DNA from: Heliobacterium chlorum
GTDB taxonomy: Bacteria > Bacillota > Desulfitobacteriia > Heliobacteriales > Heliobacteriaceae
Assembly (NCBI RefSeq): GCF_014502795.1
Contig: NZ_JACVHF010000012.1
Coordinates: forward strand, 49,484 to 113,483
Direction: 5' to 3'
Length of the DNA stretch: 64,000 nt
Both the position numbers and the translations under genes were made by a program. Positions 19,701 through 28,196 of this stretch are shown here, one piece after another (positions within the stretch are counted from its first letter, which is position 1; every line of letters starts with the position of its first letter). The notes under the pieces were generated by a model. It had not been told where the DNA came from and did no database searches. It saw only the letters and a program-made list of their open reading frames with translations.

Positions 19701-21659
19701 TTGGAAAAGAAGCTGGCTCGGCCCTCTGCCGAACCGAAAAACGGTGCCGCTGTTGCCAACAGCAAATATGATCATTCCGGTACGGCCGAAGATATCGCTC
19801 AGAAACGGGACTTAGCCAAACGAAAAGCGATGGAGAAAGTCCGTGCTCGCACCCTGGCCAAACAGCAACAACTGGCCGAACGAATCGCCACCGCGACGGA
19901 ACAACTTGCCTCCGGTATTGAACAGGCCAGCAATGCCGCTATTGAACTGGGATCGACGATGGCTCAAATCGCTACCGGCGCTGACGAGGCCGCTTCTGCC
20001 GCCGAAGAGTCCAGAGCCGCCATCAACCAAATAGATAAAGCATCAGTCATCGCAGAGAGCCGGGCCAAGGAATCCCTGGAGAAAGTTAATGCCACTCAAA
20101 TATTAGTCCGGACTACGACTGCAGATATTGACCAGTTGATTGACGGAATCAAGGAAACGGCCAATACAAATATGGAATCAAGCAAGCTAGTCAACGAGTT
20201 GGAAACGCAGTCTATCGAGATCGGTAATATCGTCGAAGCCGTCGTTCGCATCGCCGACCAGACCAACTTACTGGCCTTAAACGCAGCCATTGAAGCGGCC
20301 CGGGCAGGAGAACATGGACGCGGGTTTGCCGTGGTGGCCGACGAAGTTCGCAATCTGGCGGAAATCTCAGAAAAGTCGGCCCGAGACATCCGCAACCTTG
20401 TCTCTGAAATCCAAGAAAACGTCAAGGTCGTCGTCAAAGACGTGGAAGAAGCTGGTGTAGCCGCCAACGCAGAAGTCGATAAAGCAAAAAAAATCACGGA
20501 GGACTTGTTAAGGATCGAACGGGATATGGCCTCCGTACAAGCGGGCGTTACAGAGGTCTCACAAAGTGCCCGGGAATCCAACAAAGGGGCCGGTGAGTTT
20601 CTCACCATGGCGGAACAGATTGCCGCAGCCGCTGAAGAACAAAGCAGCGCTGCCGAAGAAGTGAATCGGGCTGTAGCGGAACAAAACAAAGCCTTCAATG
20701 AAATGGGCATGGCCGCCAATGAACTGGCCCAATTGGCCGAAACCTTGAAAGTATCTACCGATGCCCAGAAATCGTCAGAAGAACTAGCTTCTGCAGCAGA
20801 AGAGCTGTCGGCAAACGTAGAAGAAGCGAACAGCGCTTCCCGCCAAATCATGACGGCCATGGAACAATTGTCCCAAGGGTCCCGGGCGCAGGGAGAGTTA
20901 ACTCAGAAGGGCGCCGCCGTCGCTGAGCAACTTGTTGTCGCCGCAAATCAGATGCGTAGACGCAGTTCTGAGTCGGATGAAAAAGTTGACGAGCTGCGCA
21001 AAGTGCTCGATGGGAACAAAAAAGGCATCGATGGCCTGATCATAGGGATCGCCACCGCTTCGGAAGCTAGCTTAACATCAGCCCGAAATATCAAAATTCT
21101 CGAAGAGACGACCCGAAAAATCGACAAGATCGTCGACGCTATCGTCAACGTCACCATTCAGACCAACATGCTGGCTGTGAACGGCTCTATCGAAGCAGCA
21201 CGGGCCGGTGAGTATGGTCGAGGCTTCTCAGTGGTCGCCAGTGACATTCGTACCCTGGCCAATGAGTCGGCTGAAAATGCCGACAAAATTAAGGACCTTG
21301 TTCGTAATATTCAAGGACAAATCCAGAAAGTCACCGAGGATATCGAGCTGTCTGCCAAAAAAGCAACGCAAGAGGTGGAAAAAGCGAAAAAGTCTACTCA
21401 CAACATAAATGAGATGGAAGAAGCTATGCTCGTTATCCTCGGCGGTGTTCGCGAAGTACTCAAGGGTGCGGAAGAATCGCTTATCGCCTTGGAACAAGCG
21501 AGAAAAGGTGTCGAACAAATCGCCGCGGCTGCGCAAGAAGCAGAGAAGGCGAGCGGGGAAGCGTCTCTAGCCGCCCAGGAACAAGCCAAAGGGATGCAAG
21601 AACTGGCCGAAGCCATCGAAGAGATCTCCGGTCTCGCCGACGAATTGCAAACGATGTAA
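19701..21659 (+). CDS. Soluble chemoreceptor with two tandem MCP signalling domains
   Basis: A 652-residue protein with no transmembrane segment or recognisable sensor domain. Two MCP hairpin tips are visible, about 300 residues apart: [20 protein letters not shown] near residue 186 and [20 protein letters not shown] near residue 486. Each is embedded in long alanine/glutamate-rich coiled coils, so the protein looks like two complete cytoplasmic receptor domains joined in a row. The second tip is less canonical ([11 protein letters not shown] instead of [11 protein letters not shown]). It starts at TTG behind AAAGGAGGAG and is the first gene after the sigma-54 promoter. It may sense through a partner such as the STAS or HEAT proteins encoded downstream. 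Confidence 0.92.
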   Translation: MEKKLARPSAEPKNGAAVANSKYDHSGTAEDIAQKRDLAKRKAMEKVRARTLAKQQQLAERIATATEQLASGIEQASNAAIELGSTMAQIATGADEAASAAEESRAAINQIDKASVIAESRAKESLEKVNATQILVRTTTADIDQLIDGIKETANTNMESSKLVNELETQSIEIGNIVEAVVRIADQTNLLALNAAIEAARAGEHGRGFAVVADEVRNLAEISEKSARDIRNLVSEIQENVKVVVKDVEEAGVAANAEVDKAKKITEDLLRIERDMASVQAGVTEVSQSARESNKGAGEFLTMAEQIAAAAEEQSSAAEEVNRAVAEQNKAFNEMGMAANELAQLAETLKVSTDAQKSSEELASAAEELSANVEEANSASRQIMTAMEQLSQGSRAQGELTQKGAAVAEQLVVAANQMRRRSSESDEKVDELRKVLDGNKKGIDGLIIGIATASEASLTSARNIKILEETTRKIDKIVDAIVNVTIQTNMLAVNGSIEAARAGEYGRGFSVVASDIRTLANESAENADKIKDLVRNIQGQIQKVTEDIELSAKKATQEVEKAKKSTHNINEMEEAMLVILGGVREVLKGAEESLIALEQARKGVEQIAAAAQEAEKASGEASLAAQEQAKGMQELAEAIEEISGLADELQTM

Positions 21660-21682
21660 CTGGAGGGAAGGAGCACAAAGCA

Positions 21683-23161
21683 ATGACCATCGCCGATACC
21701 ACGAGGGCAGGAGGCCTATCGGAGCGGCAGTTAGTCACCTTCCATCTAGGCCATGAAGAATTCGGGGCCGACATCATGAATGTCCGGGAGATCATCCGCT
21801 TCACCGAAGTGACGAAAATCCCGCAAGCCCCTGATTACGTGGAAGGCGTCTGCAACTTACGGGGCACCATTCTTCCCATCATTGACGGGCGTTGCCGCTT
21901 TGGCATGGACAAGCGGCAGCGCGACGAAAACACACGAGTACTCGTTGTCGATGTGAGCGGTCGCGTCACAGGGATCGTCGTCGATCGAGTATCGGAAGTT
22001 CTTCGGGTAGCCGCTTCCGATATTGAACCGCCTCCGCCGGTGATTCGCAGTGAAGCCGTAAAATACTTAGACGGTGTCGTCAAACTCAATCAAGGCAAAC
22101 GGCTGATTATGGCTTTGAACTTAGAACAAGTGCTCACGGTGGAACAAGCCGACGAGCTCATTGAAGAAGCTCATGCTGCGGCCTCGGCCGCAGCGGTCGG
22201 TGGCACTGGAATCAAAGCCGAATTGGAAGAAGACCAACTGGTCACATTCCTGCTCGGTCGGGAAGAGTACGCCTTTGACATCATGCATGTCAAGGAGATC
22301 ATCCGTGTGCCTGAGATCACGGCAGTGCCGAATTTGACCCCTTACCTTGAAGGAGTTGTATCGATTCGCAACCAACTCCTGCCCATCGTCAACATGCGGA
22401 GCTTTTTTCATATGCAGGATAAAGCGCTGACGGATCAATCGAGGGTCATCATCGTCGATCTAGGTCACCTGACGGCAGGCTTTCGGGTGGACCGGGTGCA
22501 AGAAGTCATTCGCGTTCCCCGGAGCATCATCGAACCGCCGCCGCCGATCTTCCTCAGCGGAGAAGCCGAACAAATTCGCGGTGTGGCCAAGCTGAACAAG
22601 GGGACTCGTCTGTTGATGTGCCTTAACGCGTCAAACCTCTTATCGACAGATATGGTCAGAGAACTGATGGAAGACAGCGAAGAAGCCAGGGAAGTCGTCG
22701 AAGCGGGCAACCTCGCCAGAGCGATTGAAGAAGAGCAGTTGGTGGCGTTTCGCCTGGGAAACGAAGAGTTTGCGATTCAAATTACAGACGTTCAAGAGAT
22801 CAACCGGATGACCCAGGTGACCCAAATGCCGGGAGCTCCTCACTATATCGAAGGTCTCGTCAATCTGCGGGGAAACATCATTCCCGCCCTCAATCTTCGG
22901 CGTCGATTCCATATGGAAGAGCGAACCCGCGATGACGCTTCACGGATCGTCATCGTCGACGTCAACAACCGGAAAACAGGGATCATCGTCGATTCCGTTT
23001 CAGAAGTGCTGCGCTTTGATCGAAGCCTTGTAGAGACAACGCCTCGCATCCTTTCCGAAGCGATTGATACAGAGTATATCCGCGGCGTGGCGAAACTCAA
23101 TGACGGCAAGCGCATGGTCATGATTCTGGAACTGGATCGGGTGCTGCAACTGGAGAATTGA
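21683..23161 (+). CDS. Triple-CheW-domain coupling protein
   Basis: A 492-residue protein made of three consecutive CheW domains at about residues 10-155, 175-320 and 345-490. Each begins with the same pattern (QLVTFHLG, QLVTFLLG, QLVAFRLG), followed by V-x-EI-x-R and a G-V/L-x-x-x-R strand. CheW links receptors to CheA. Single-domain CheW is the rule, so three domains could bridge several receptors or kinases and change array geometry. It lies 23 bases after the tandem MCP gene, with GGAGGGAAGGAG upstream. Confidence 0.93.
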   Translation: MTIADTTRAGGLSERQLVTFHLGHEEFGADIMNVREIIRFTEVTKIPQAPDYVEGVCNLRGTILPIIDGRCRFGMDKRQRDENTRVLVVDVSGRVTGIVVDRVSEVLRVAASDIEPPPPVIRSEAVKYLDGVVKLNQGKRLIMALNLEQVLTVEQADELIEEAHAAASAAAVGGTGIKAELEEDQLVTFLLGREEYAFDIMHVKEIIRVPEITAVPNLTPYLEGVVSIRNQLLPIVNMRSFFHMQDKALTDQSRVIIVDLGHLTAGFRVDRVQEVIRVPRSIIEPPPPIFLSGEAEQIRGVAKLNKGTRLLMCLNASNLLSTDMVRELMEDSEEAREVVEAGNLARAIEEEQLVAFRLGNEEFAIQITDVQEINRMTQVTQMPGAPHYIEGLVNLRGNIIPALNLRRRFHMEERTRDDASRIVIVDVNNRKTGIIVDSVSEVLRFDRSLVETTPRILSEAIDTEYIRGVAKLNDGKRMVMILELDRVLQLEN

Positions 23162-23180
23162 TCAGCGGCAGGGATGAACA

Positions 23181-24257
23181 GTGAATAGAATAAAAGTTCT
23201 CGTAGTAGACGACTCAGCCATGATGCGCAAAGCAGTCCGGCAAATCTTAGAGACAGATCCCGATATCGAAGTGATCGGAACGGCCCGGGACGGGGAGGAC
23301 GCCCTGCGCAAGGACCAGGAACTGCACCCCGATGTGATCACCTTAGATATCAACATGCCTGTTATGGACGGACTCACCTCGTTAACGCTTCTTCTCGAAC
23401 AGCACCCCGAGGTGCAAGTGGTCATGGTCAGTTCTCTGACCCAAGAGGGGGCGATCACGACCTTTGAAGCGATGGAACTGGGGGCATTCGATTACGTGGC
23501 CAAACCGTCCGGTACCGTATCATCGAACCTTCACGTAGTAGGCCGGGAACTGATCGCCAAGGTAAAGGGAGCAGCGCAACAGAAGCGCAGACGGCGGCGA
23601 ACGGCTCTAGGCTTGACCCGACCTGCTCCGGCAGTGAAAAAATCGGTACCTATCGGCGAAAATCGGGAAACATCCTTTCGGAAAGTCGTCGTCATCGGCG
23701 TTTCGACGGGGGGACCGGGTACGTTGATGGAAATCCTGCCACAGCTTCCGGCGAACTTAGACGCCGCCCTCATCGTCGTCCAGCATATGCCGCCCACCTT
23801 TACGGCTTCCTTCGCCAAACGACTTGATGATTATTGCCCCTTGTCCTTTCGGGAGGCCAAGGCGGGAGACAAGCTAGCGCGGGGAGAGGGGATGGTAGCC
23901 CCGGGGGGCTACCATCTCGTCCTTAAAAAAAACGCCTTGCGGGATGATGTCATGGTCCGGCTCACATCTCAGCCAGAAAAGAGCCTCTTTATCCCGTCGG
24001 TCGATGTGACCATGAACTCTGTCTTGGAGCTCTTTGGCCGGCGCACCGTCGGCGTGCTGCTCACTGGCATGGGCTCCGACGGCGCCGAGGCGATGGTTCG
24101 GATCCGGCAGGCCGGTGGGATTACCATCGCCGAGGATCGTTCTACGGCTGTCGTCTACGGTATGCCCCGCGAAGCGATTGAGCGGGGAGGAGCGGAAATC
24201 GTCGCCCCTTCCTACAACATCGCCAAAGAGATTGTCAAAGCCGTAAACCGAATATAG
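23181..24257 (+). CDS. cheB: Chemotaxis protein-glutamate methylesterase CheB
   Basis: CheB removes methyl groups from, and deamidates, receptor glutamates and glutamines. The 358-residue product has an N-terminal receiver with phospho-acceptor D56 (TLDINMPVMDG) and a C-terminal esterase domain whose catalytic triad is visible: S175 in GVSTGGPGT, H202 in QHMPPTFT and D300 in GMGSDGAEAM. The start is GTG. It pairs with the cheR at 31975, so receptor adaptation is probably intact. Confidence 0.97.
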   Translation: MNRIKVLVVDDSAMMRKAVRQILETDPDIEVIGTARDGEDALRKDQELHPDVITLDINMPVMDGLTSLTLLLEQHPEVQVVMVSSLTQEGAITTFEAMELGAFDYVAKPSGTVSSNLHVVGRELIAKVKGAAQQKRRRRRTALGLTRPAPAVKKSVPIGENRETSFRKVVVIGVSTGGPGTLMEILPQLPANLDAALIVVQHMPPTFTASFAKRLDDYCPLSFREAKAGDKLARGEGMVAPGGYHLVLKKNALRDDVMVRLTSQPEKSLFIPSVDVTMNSVLELFGRRTVGVLLTGMGSDGAEAMVRIRQAGGITIAEDRSTAVVYGMPREAIERGGAEIVAPSYNIAKEIVKAVNRI

Positions 24258-24268
24258 GAGGCAAATTG

Positions 24269-25057
24269 ATGAGCGTAAAAGGCCAAGAAGCCTTTACCCT
24301 TTGGTTATCGACAGTCCAAAAAACCCCTTGGGTCACCCGGGGTGTGGTCTCTATTGAAGAGACGGAACGGTTGGGCCGCGCTCTTTGGGAAGGGATGTTC
24401 CTGGCCGCCTCTACAGGCTGTCTCCCAGAAGTGCTGCAAAAAACGCTGCAAGAAATCTCGGTGATGGGAAGCCGAAATCATTTGACTCCCACAGAAACCG
24501 CCCAGTTCGTTTTTTCCATGCGCCCCTATATCGAGGATATGGTTCGCGGTCAAGGCGACAACCTATTCATGACCCTGCTTGATGAAGCCGGCTTGTATGT
24601 TTTTGAAGTGTATTTAAAGAGCCGGGAAGCAGTCATCCTCAACCAGCGCCAAGACCTGCTGGAACTTTCCACACCGGTCATCCGCCTCTGGGATGGGATT
24701 TTGGCTGTTCCCCTCATCGGCACCATGGACAGCAAACGGACCCAGCAGATCATGGAGAAATTGCTCAATATGATTGTCGATACAGGTGCTCGCGTCACCA
24801 TCCTCGATATCACCGGCGTGCCGACCGTAGATACCTTGGTGGCCAATCACATTTTGAAAACAGCGGCAGCGGTACGCCTGCTCGGCGGCAGCCTGATCAT
24901 CACCGGCATCAGTCCCGCCATCGCCCAGACGATGGTCTATATGGGAGTCGATTTAAGCTCCGTCATCACTCGCGCGGTGATGCAAGACGGGATTGCCCTA
25001 GCGCTCGACATGCTGGATAAGGAAATCGTTCTGAAAAGCCACAGCACAGCGGGGTGA
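24269..25057 (+). CDS. RsbR-like stressosome protein (STAS domain)
   Basis: A 262-residue protein with a helical N-terminal region (about 1-140) and a C-terminal STAS domain (about 145-255). It is organised like RsbR co-antagonists, in particular those with an RsbRD-type helical N-terminus. The STAS domain has the motif DITGVPTVDT, where RsbR proteins carry the threonine phosphorylated by RsbT, and later GISPAIAQTM. I chose ATG 24269 behind AGGAGG; the in-frame TTG at 24266 is less well placed. The stop overlaps the region just before the rsbS-like gene. Its ligand is unknown. Confidence 0.88.
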   Translation: MSVKGQEAFTLWLSTVQKTPWVTRGVVSIEETERLGRALWEGMFLAASTGCLPEVLQKTLQEISVMGSRNHLTPTETAQFVFSMRPYIEDMVRGQGDNLFMTLLDEAGLYVFEVYLKSREAVILNQRQDLLELSTPVIRLWDGILAVPLIGTMDSKRTQQIMEKLLNMIVDTGARVTILDITGVPTVDTLVANHILKTAAAVRLLGGSLIITGISPAIAQTMVYMGVDLSSVITRAVMQDGIALALDMLDKEIVLKSHSTAG

Positions 25058-25074
25058 GCCGGCAGGAGGGTAAC

Positions 25075-25458
25075 GTGGAAAAAACATCGATTGTAAAAAT
25101 TCAAAACGTGCTCATCGTGACGCTGCAAGGAGATATTGACGATCATTCCGCCCAGGAATTACAGCAGGAAATCCTTCAATCGGTCATTCACCACCAAGTG
25201 AGTGGAGTCGTCATTGAAGTCTCTCAATTAAAGCTTGTCGATTCATATATGGGACGAATCCTGTCGGACACGGCCCGGATGATCCGGCTGATGGGAGCGG
25301 AAACCTTGTTGGTGGGACTCCGCCCGATGGTGGCGATCACCATCGTCGAGATGGGTTTGAGTATTGAAGGGGTCAAAACAGCACTCAATCTGGAGGATGC
25401 GCTGGAGGTACTCAAGGGGGGACGAGCCGCTGCTCCATCCTTGGGGAGGGATGGTTGA
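25075..25458 (+). CDS. RsbS-like STAS antagonist
   Basis: A 127-residue single STAS domain protein resembling RsbS, the scaffold protein of the stressosome that traps RsbT. The phosphorylatable serine is S57 in KLVDSYMGR. I chose GTG 25075, behind GGAGGG; an earlier in-frame ATG-like start at 25054 would overlap the RsbR-like gene. The stop codon overlaps the start of the RsbT-like gene (TGATG). R-S-T order is the hallmark of stressosome modules. Confidence 0.9.
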   Translation: MEKTSIVKIQNVLIVTLQGDIDDHSAQELQQEILQSVIHHQVSGVVIEVSQLKLVDSYMGRILSDTARMIRLMGAETLLVGLRPMVAITIVEMGLSIEGVKTALNLEDALEVLKGGRAAAPSLGRDG

Positions 25459-25856
25459 TGACCAACCGGGTAGATATTCAGAGGGAGCCAGATGTGGTCC
25501 TGGCTCGCCAAGCGGCCCGGCGAGCGGCGATCGAAATGGGCTACTCGCTGGTTGATCAGACCCGGATTACCACCGCCGTCAGTGAACTCGCCCGCAATAT
25601 CTTTCTCTATGCCGGTCGTGGTTGGATGGAGTACCGGCAAGTCGCGCGCAGCGATCAAGGGAAAGGACTGGAGTTTCTTTTTCAAGATGAAGGTCCTGGC
25701 ATCGCTGACATCGATCTGGCCATGACGGTGGGCTACACCAGCGGCGGCGGCTTGGGCATGGGACTGAGCGGCAGCCAACGTCTCATGGACGAATTCGAGA
25801 TTCAATCCCGCCTGGGCGAGGGAACGACCATTCGGATCGTCAAATGGCTGGGGTAA
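25458..25856 (+). CDS. RsbT-like serine/threonine kinase
   Basis: A 132-residue GHKL-type kinase resembling RsbT, which phosphorylates RsbR and RsbS and is then released to act on an output protein. The N box has N47 (VSELARNIFLYAG), with G1 DEGPGI and the glycine-rich G2 loop GGGLGMGLSGS. ATG 25458 overlaps the rsbS-like stop codon. In Bacillus the released RsbT activates RsbU. No rsbU or sigma-B gene is here, so the output partner is unknown. Confidence 0.9.
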   Translation: MTNRVDIQREPDVVLARQAARRAAIEMGYSLVDQTRITTAVSELARNIFLYAGRGWMEYRQVARSDQGKGLEFLFQDEGPGIADIDLAMTVGYTSGGGLGMGLSGSQRLMDEFEIQSRLGEGTTIRIVKWLG

Positions 25857-25881
25857 AACAACGAACTGGGGTGAGGGGACG

Positions 25882-26862
25882 ATGCCGGAGATTAGGGTTC
25901 ACGGTGCCGATGATGTCGGCACAGCCCGGCGCCAAGTTCTCGAGTACTGCCGCTCTTTACCCTTTACCATGCAGGAACTCGGGCAACTCGCTATCATCGT
26001 GACCGAATTGGCGACCAACTTGGCCAAACATGCCTCTGGCGGCGGGGTCATTCGCTTAGAAACGATCGGCGATCGAAAAGGGTTGATCCTGCAATCGAGC
26101 GATCAGGGACCGGGAATTCCAGATGTTTCGCTGGCCCTTCTCGATGGGACACCGTCAACCGCCAGTTTAGGCGGCGGCCTGGGCGCCATGCGGCGTCTGT
26201 CAGACCAGTTTTCGATCCAAAGCGAACCATCGGGAACGGTCGTCACGGTGAAAAAGTGGGTTGAAGGAATCCCCACGCAGCGGCTGACTGTAGGTGTCTA
26301 TTCTCGACCCCACCCGGAGTACGGCGTCAGCGGGGAGGGATTTTTCGTCCGGCAAGATGCCCACCGGCCGACGATAGCCCTTTTTGATGCAAGCGGTCGC
26401 GGCACGACTGCTTACCAGAACAGGCTGCGGATGGAACGAACCCTTTGGGACCTGCAAGGCCTTTCCTTGCTGGAGATCATGGGGGAGACGCACCGGCAAA
26501 TGATGGGGGCAGCGGAGAGGGCTCTCTTCCTCGCCCAGGTGGATTACAGACAGGAAACCCTGAATTATGTGGGGGTGGGGCCGATACAGGCTCAATTGCT
26601 GACCCCAGATGGGCACGTACCCCTGAAGCGAACGGAAAGATGGAAGGGACTGGATGTGCTGTCGCTGACTCTCAACCAAGAAAGGTGGACTGCCGAATCC
26701 ATTTTGGCTGTTACCACAGCAGGGGCGGTGGTCGATTGGGAGCAGGTTCACTATAGGTCGATCCAAGGGGGCAAGCCGGGGCAGCTATGCCGTCAATGGG
26801 TGGAACGGTGGGGCCGAGATGATGACGAGGCGACCATATTGATCGCCCGGGATGAACGATGA
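25882..26862 (+). CDS. RsbT-like kinase fused to a PP2C-type phosphatase
   Basis: A 326-residue fusion. Residues 1-130 form a GHKL anti-sigma-factor kinase domain (VTELATNLAKHA, SDQGPGIPDV, LGGGLGAMRRLSDQF). Residues 140-326 resemble small PP2C/RsbX-type phosphatases (ALFDASGRGTTA, GVGPIQA, and the terminal DDDEATILIAR). It would join the two opposing activities of a partner switch in one chain. RsbX resets stressosomes by removing phosphates from RsbR and RsbS. The normal Asp-Gly motif (DGxGHG) reads DASGRG, so activity is uncertain. Confidence 0.82.
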   Translation: MPEIRVHGADDVGTARRQVLEYCRSLPFTMQELGQLAIIVTELATNLAKHASGGGVIRLETIGDRKGLILQSSDQGPGIPDVSLALLDGTPSTASLGGGLGAMRRLSDQFSIQSEPSGTVVTVKKWVEGIPTQRLTVGVYSRPHPEYGVSGEGFFVRQDAHRPTIALFDASGRGTTAYQNRLRMERTLWDLQGLSLLEIMGETHRQMMGAAERALFLAQVDYRQETLNYVGVGPIQAQLLTPDGHVPLKRTERWKGLDVLSLTLNQERWTAESILAVTTAGAVVDWEQVHYRSIQGGKPGQLCRQWVERWGRDDDEATILIARDER

Positions 26863-28196
26863 TGACCAGTATGGATCTGAAAATGCCCGCCCAGGCCGGC
26901 GATGTGATGCCCGAGCTGGTGAAACTGCTGCAGCACTCCGGCATAGAGGCAGAGGTGATCTTTCGCTGTTCGGTCATCGTATTGTGGCAGCTCAGCATGG
27001 CCGGGGTAAAAAAGCAAGAGCCGTGGCGAGGAAGAATCAGCAAAGAACAACACCGGCTGTTGTTGACGAGCCGCGTCGATATGGAAAGGGGCTCCCTTCC
27101 GCCTCTATCAGCGCCGATATTCGACAGCTGTTGTCCCAATGGAGTCACTTCCATCGTCGAAACAGGGAGTTGGGAGCTGCAGATCTCCCTTGGGACTGAG
27201 GACAGGCGGAATCTGATCAGGGAAGAAAAAAGCGAACCGGAAGGCTGGCCGATTATCGTCGATGTGCTGCAGCAGATGATCGGCCGCATGAACCAGATGC
27301 AAAAAGAAGTAGCCGACTTAACGCAAGAACTGCTGCTCACCAGCCAGGGAGTGATTGCGCTGGTTCAAGAGATGCAGTGCAACCCCGACGGTTCTACTTT
27401 TGAAGAGCGGGTAAAAGCGAATAAGGAACTGGTGCGACGGCTCCAGGAAAAAGAGAAGGCTTTACAGCAGGCCGACCGTCTCGCTACGATCGGTCGCCTG
27501 GTGGCCGGTGTGGCTCATGAGATCAACAATCCCCTGACCTTCATCAAGGTCAACTCGGAATTACTGCGCCGGTATCTTGCCAAACAACGCACAGGAGATC
27601 CCTTGGAAGAGGAAATTCTTCGGGCCAACCAGGCCATTTTTCGAGGTGTCGATCGCATCGCCGCTATCGTGAGCGGCTTAAAATATTTTTCCCGCCAAGA
27701 GCGAGGCGAAAAAGGGCCTGTCCGATTGGCCTCGTGCTTACAGGATGCGTGGATGCTTGTATCCAGTGATAGTTCCCTTTCTAGGCATGTCCGGTTGATT
27801 GGGGATATCCCCGATGAACTCATCGTTCGGGGAAACGCCCAGCAGTTAGAGCAAGTGCTGATCAATCTGATGCATAACAGCCTGAAAGCGATTCAGCGGG
27901 GAGATCAAAGAGCGGGAGAACTGACCGTAAGAGCCGGTTATGACGAAGACCGGAACGACCGGGTAATCATAGAAGTCAGTGATAACGGCTGCGGTATCGG
28001 TGCAGCCGAACTGTCGAAAGTGTTTGAGCCCTTTTACACCAATGATAACAAAGGAACCGGCTTAGGGCTGTCCATCGTGCAGGGCATTATCACGGAACAT
28101 GGGGGGACGATCACCGTGTCCAGCGACGGGGACAGCGGTACGACCTTTACGATTCGATTGCCAGCAGGAAGACTGGCTGAGGGGGATTCACCGTGA
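26859..28196 (+). CDS. Sensor histidine kinase
   Basis: A 445-residue soluble histidine kinase. The N-terminal 190 residues have no domain I recognise. A coiled-coil stretch (about 175-210) leads into the dimerisation domain with H220 (AGVAHEINNPLTFIK), then the N box (LINLMHNSLKAIQ), G1 (SDNGCGIG) and G2 (GTGLGLSIVQG). Its start overlaps the phosphatase fusion (ATGA) and its end overlaps the Hpt gene (GTGA), so these genes are tightly coupled. The Hpt protein or the receiver at 29633 is the likely phosphate acceptor. Confidence 0.92.
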   Translation: MMTSMDLKMPAQAGDVMPELVKLLQHSGIEAEVIFRCSVIVLWQLSMAGVKKQEPWRGRISKEQHRLLLTSRVDMERGSLPPLSAPIFDSCCPNGVTSIVETGSWELQISLGTEDRRNLIREEKSEPEGWPIIVDVLQQMIGRMNQMQKEVADLTQELLLTSQGVIALVQEMQCNPDGSTFEERVKANKELVRRLQEKEKALQQADRLATIGRLVAGVAHEINNPLTFIKVNSELLRRYLAKQRTGDPLEEEILRANQAIFRGVDRIAAIVSGLKYFSRQERGEKGPVRLASCLQDAWMLVSSDSSLSRHVRLIGDIPDELIVRGNAQQLEQVLINLMHNSLKAIQRGDQRAGELTVRAGYDEDRNDRVIIEVSDNGCGIGAAELSKVFEPFYTNDNKGTGLGLSIVQGIITEHGGTITVSSDGDSGTTFTIRLPAGRLAEGDSP

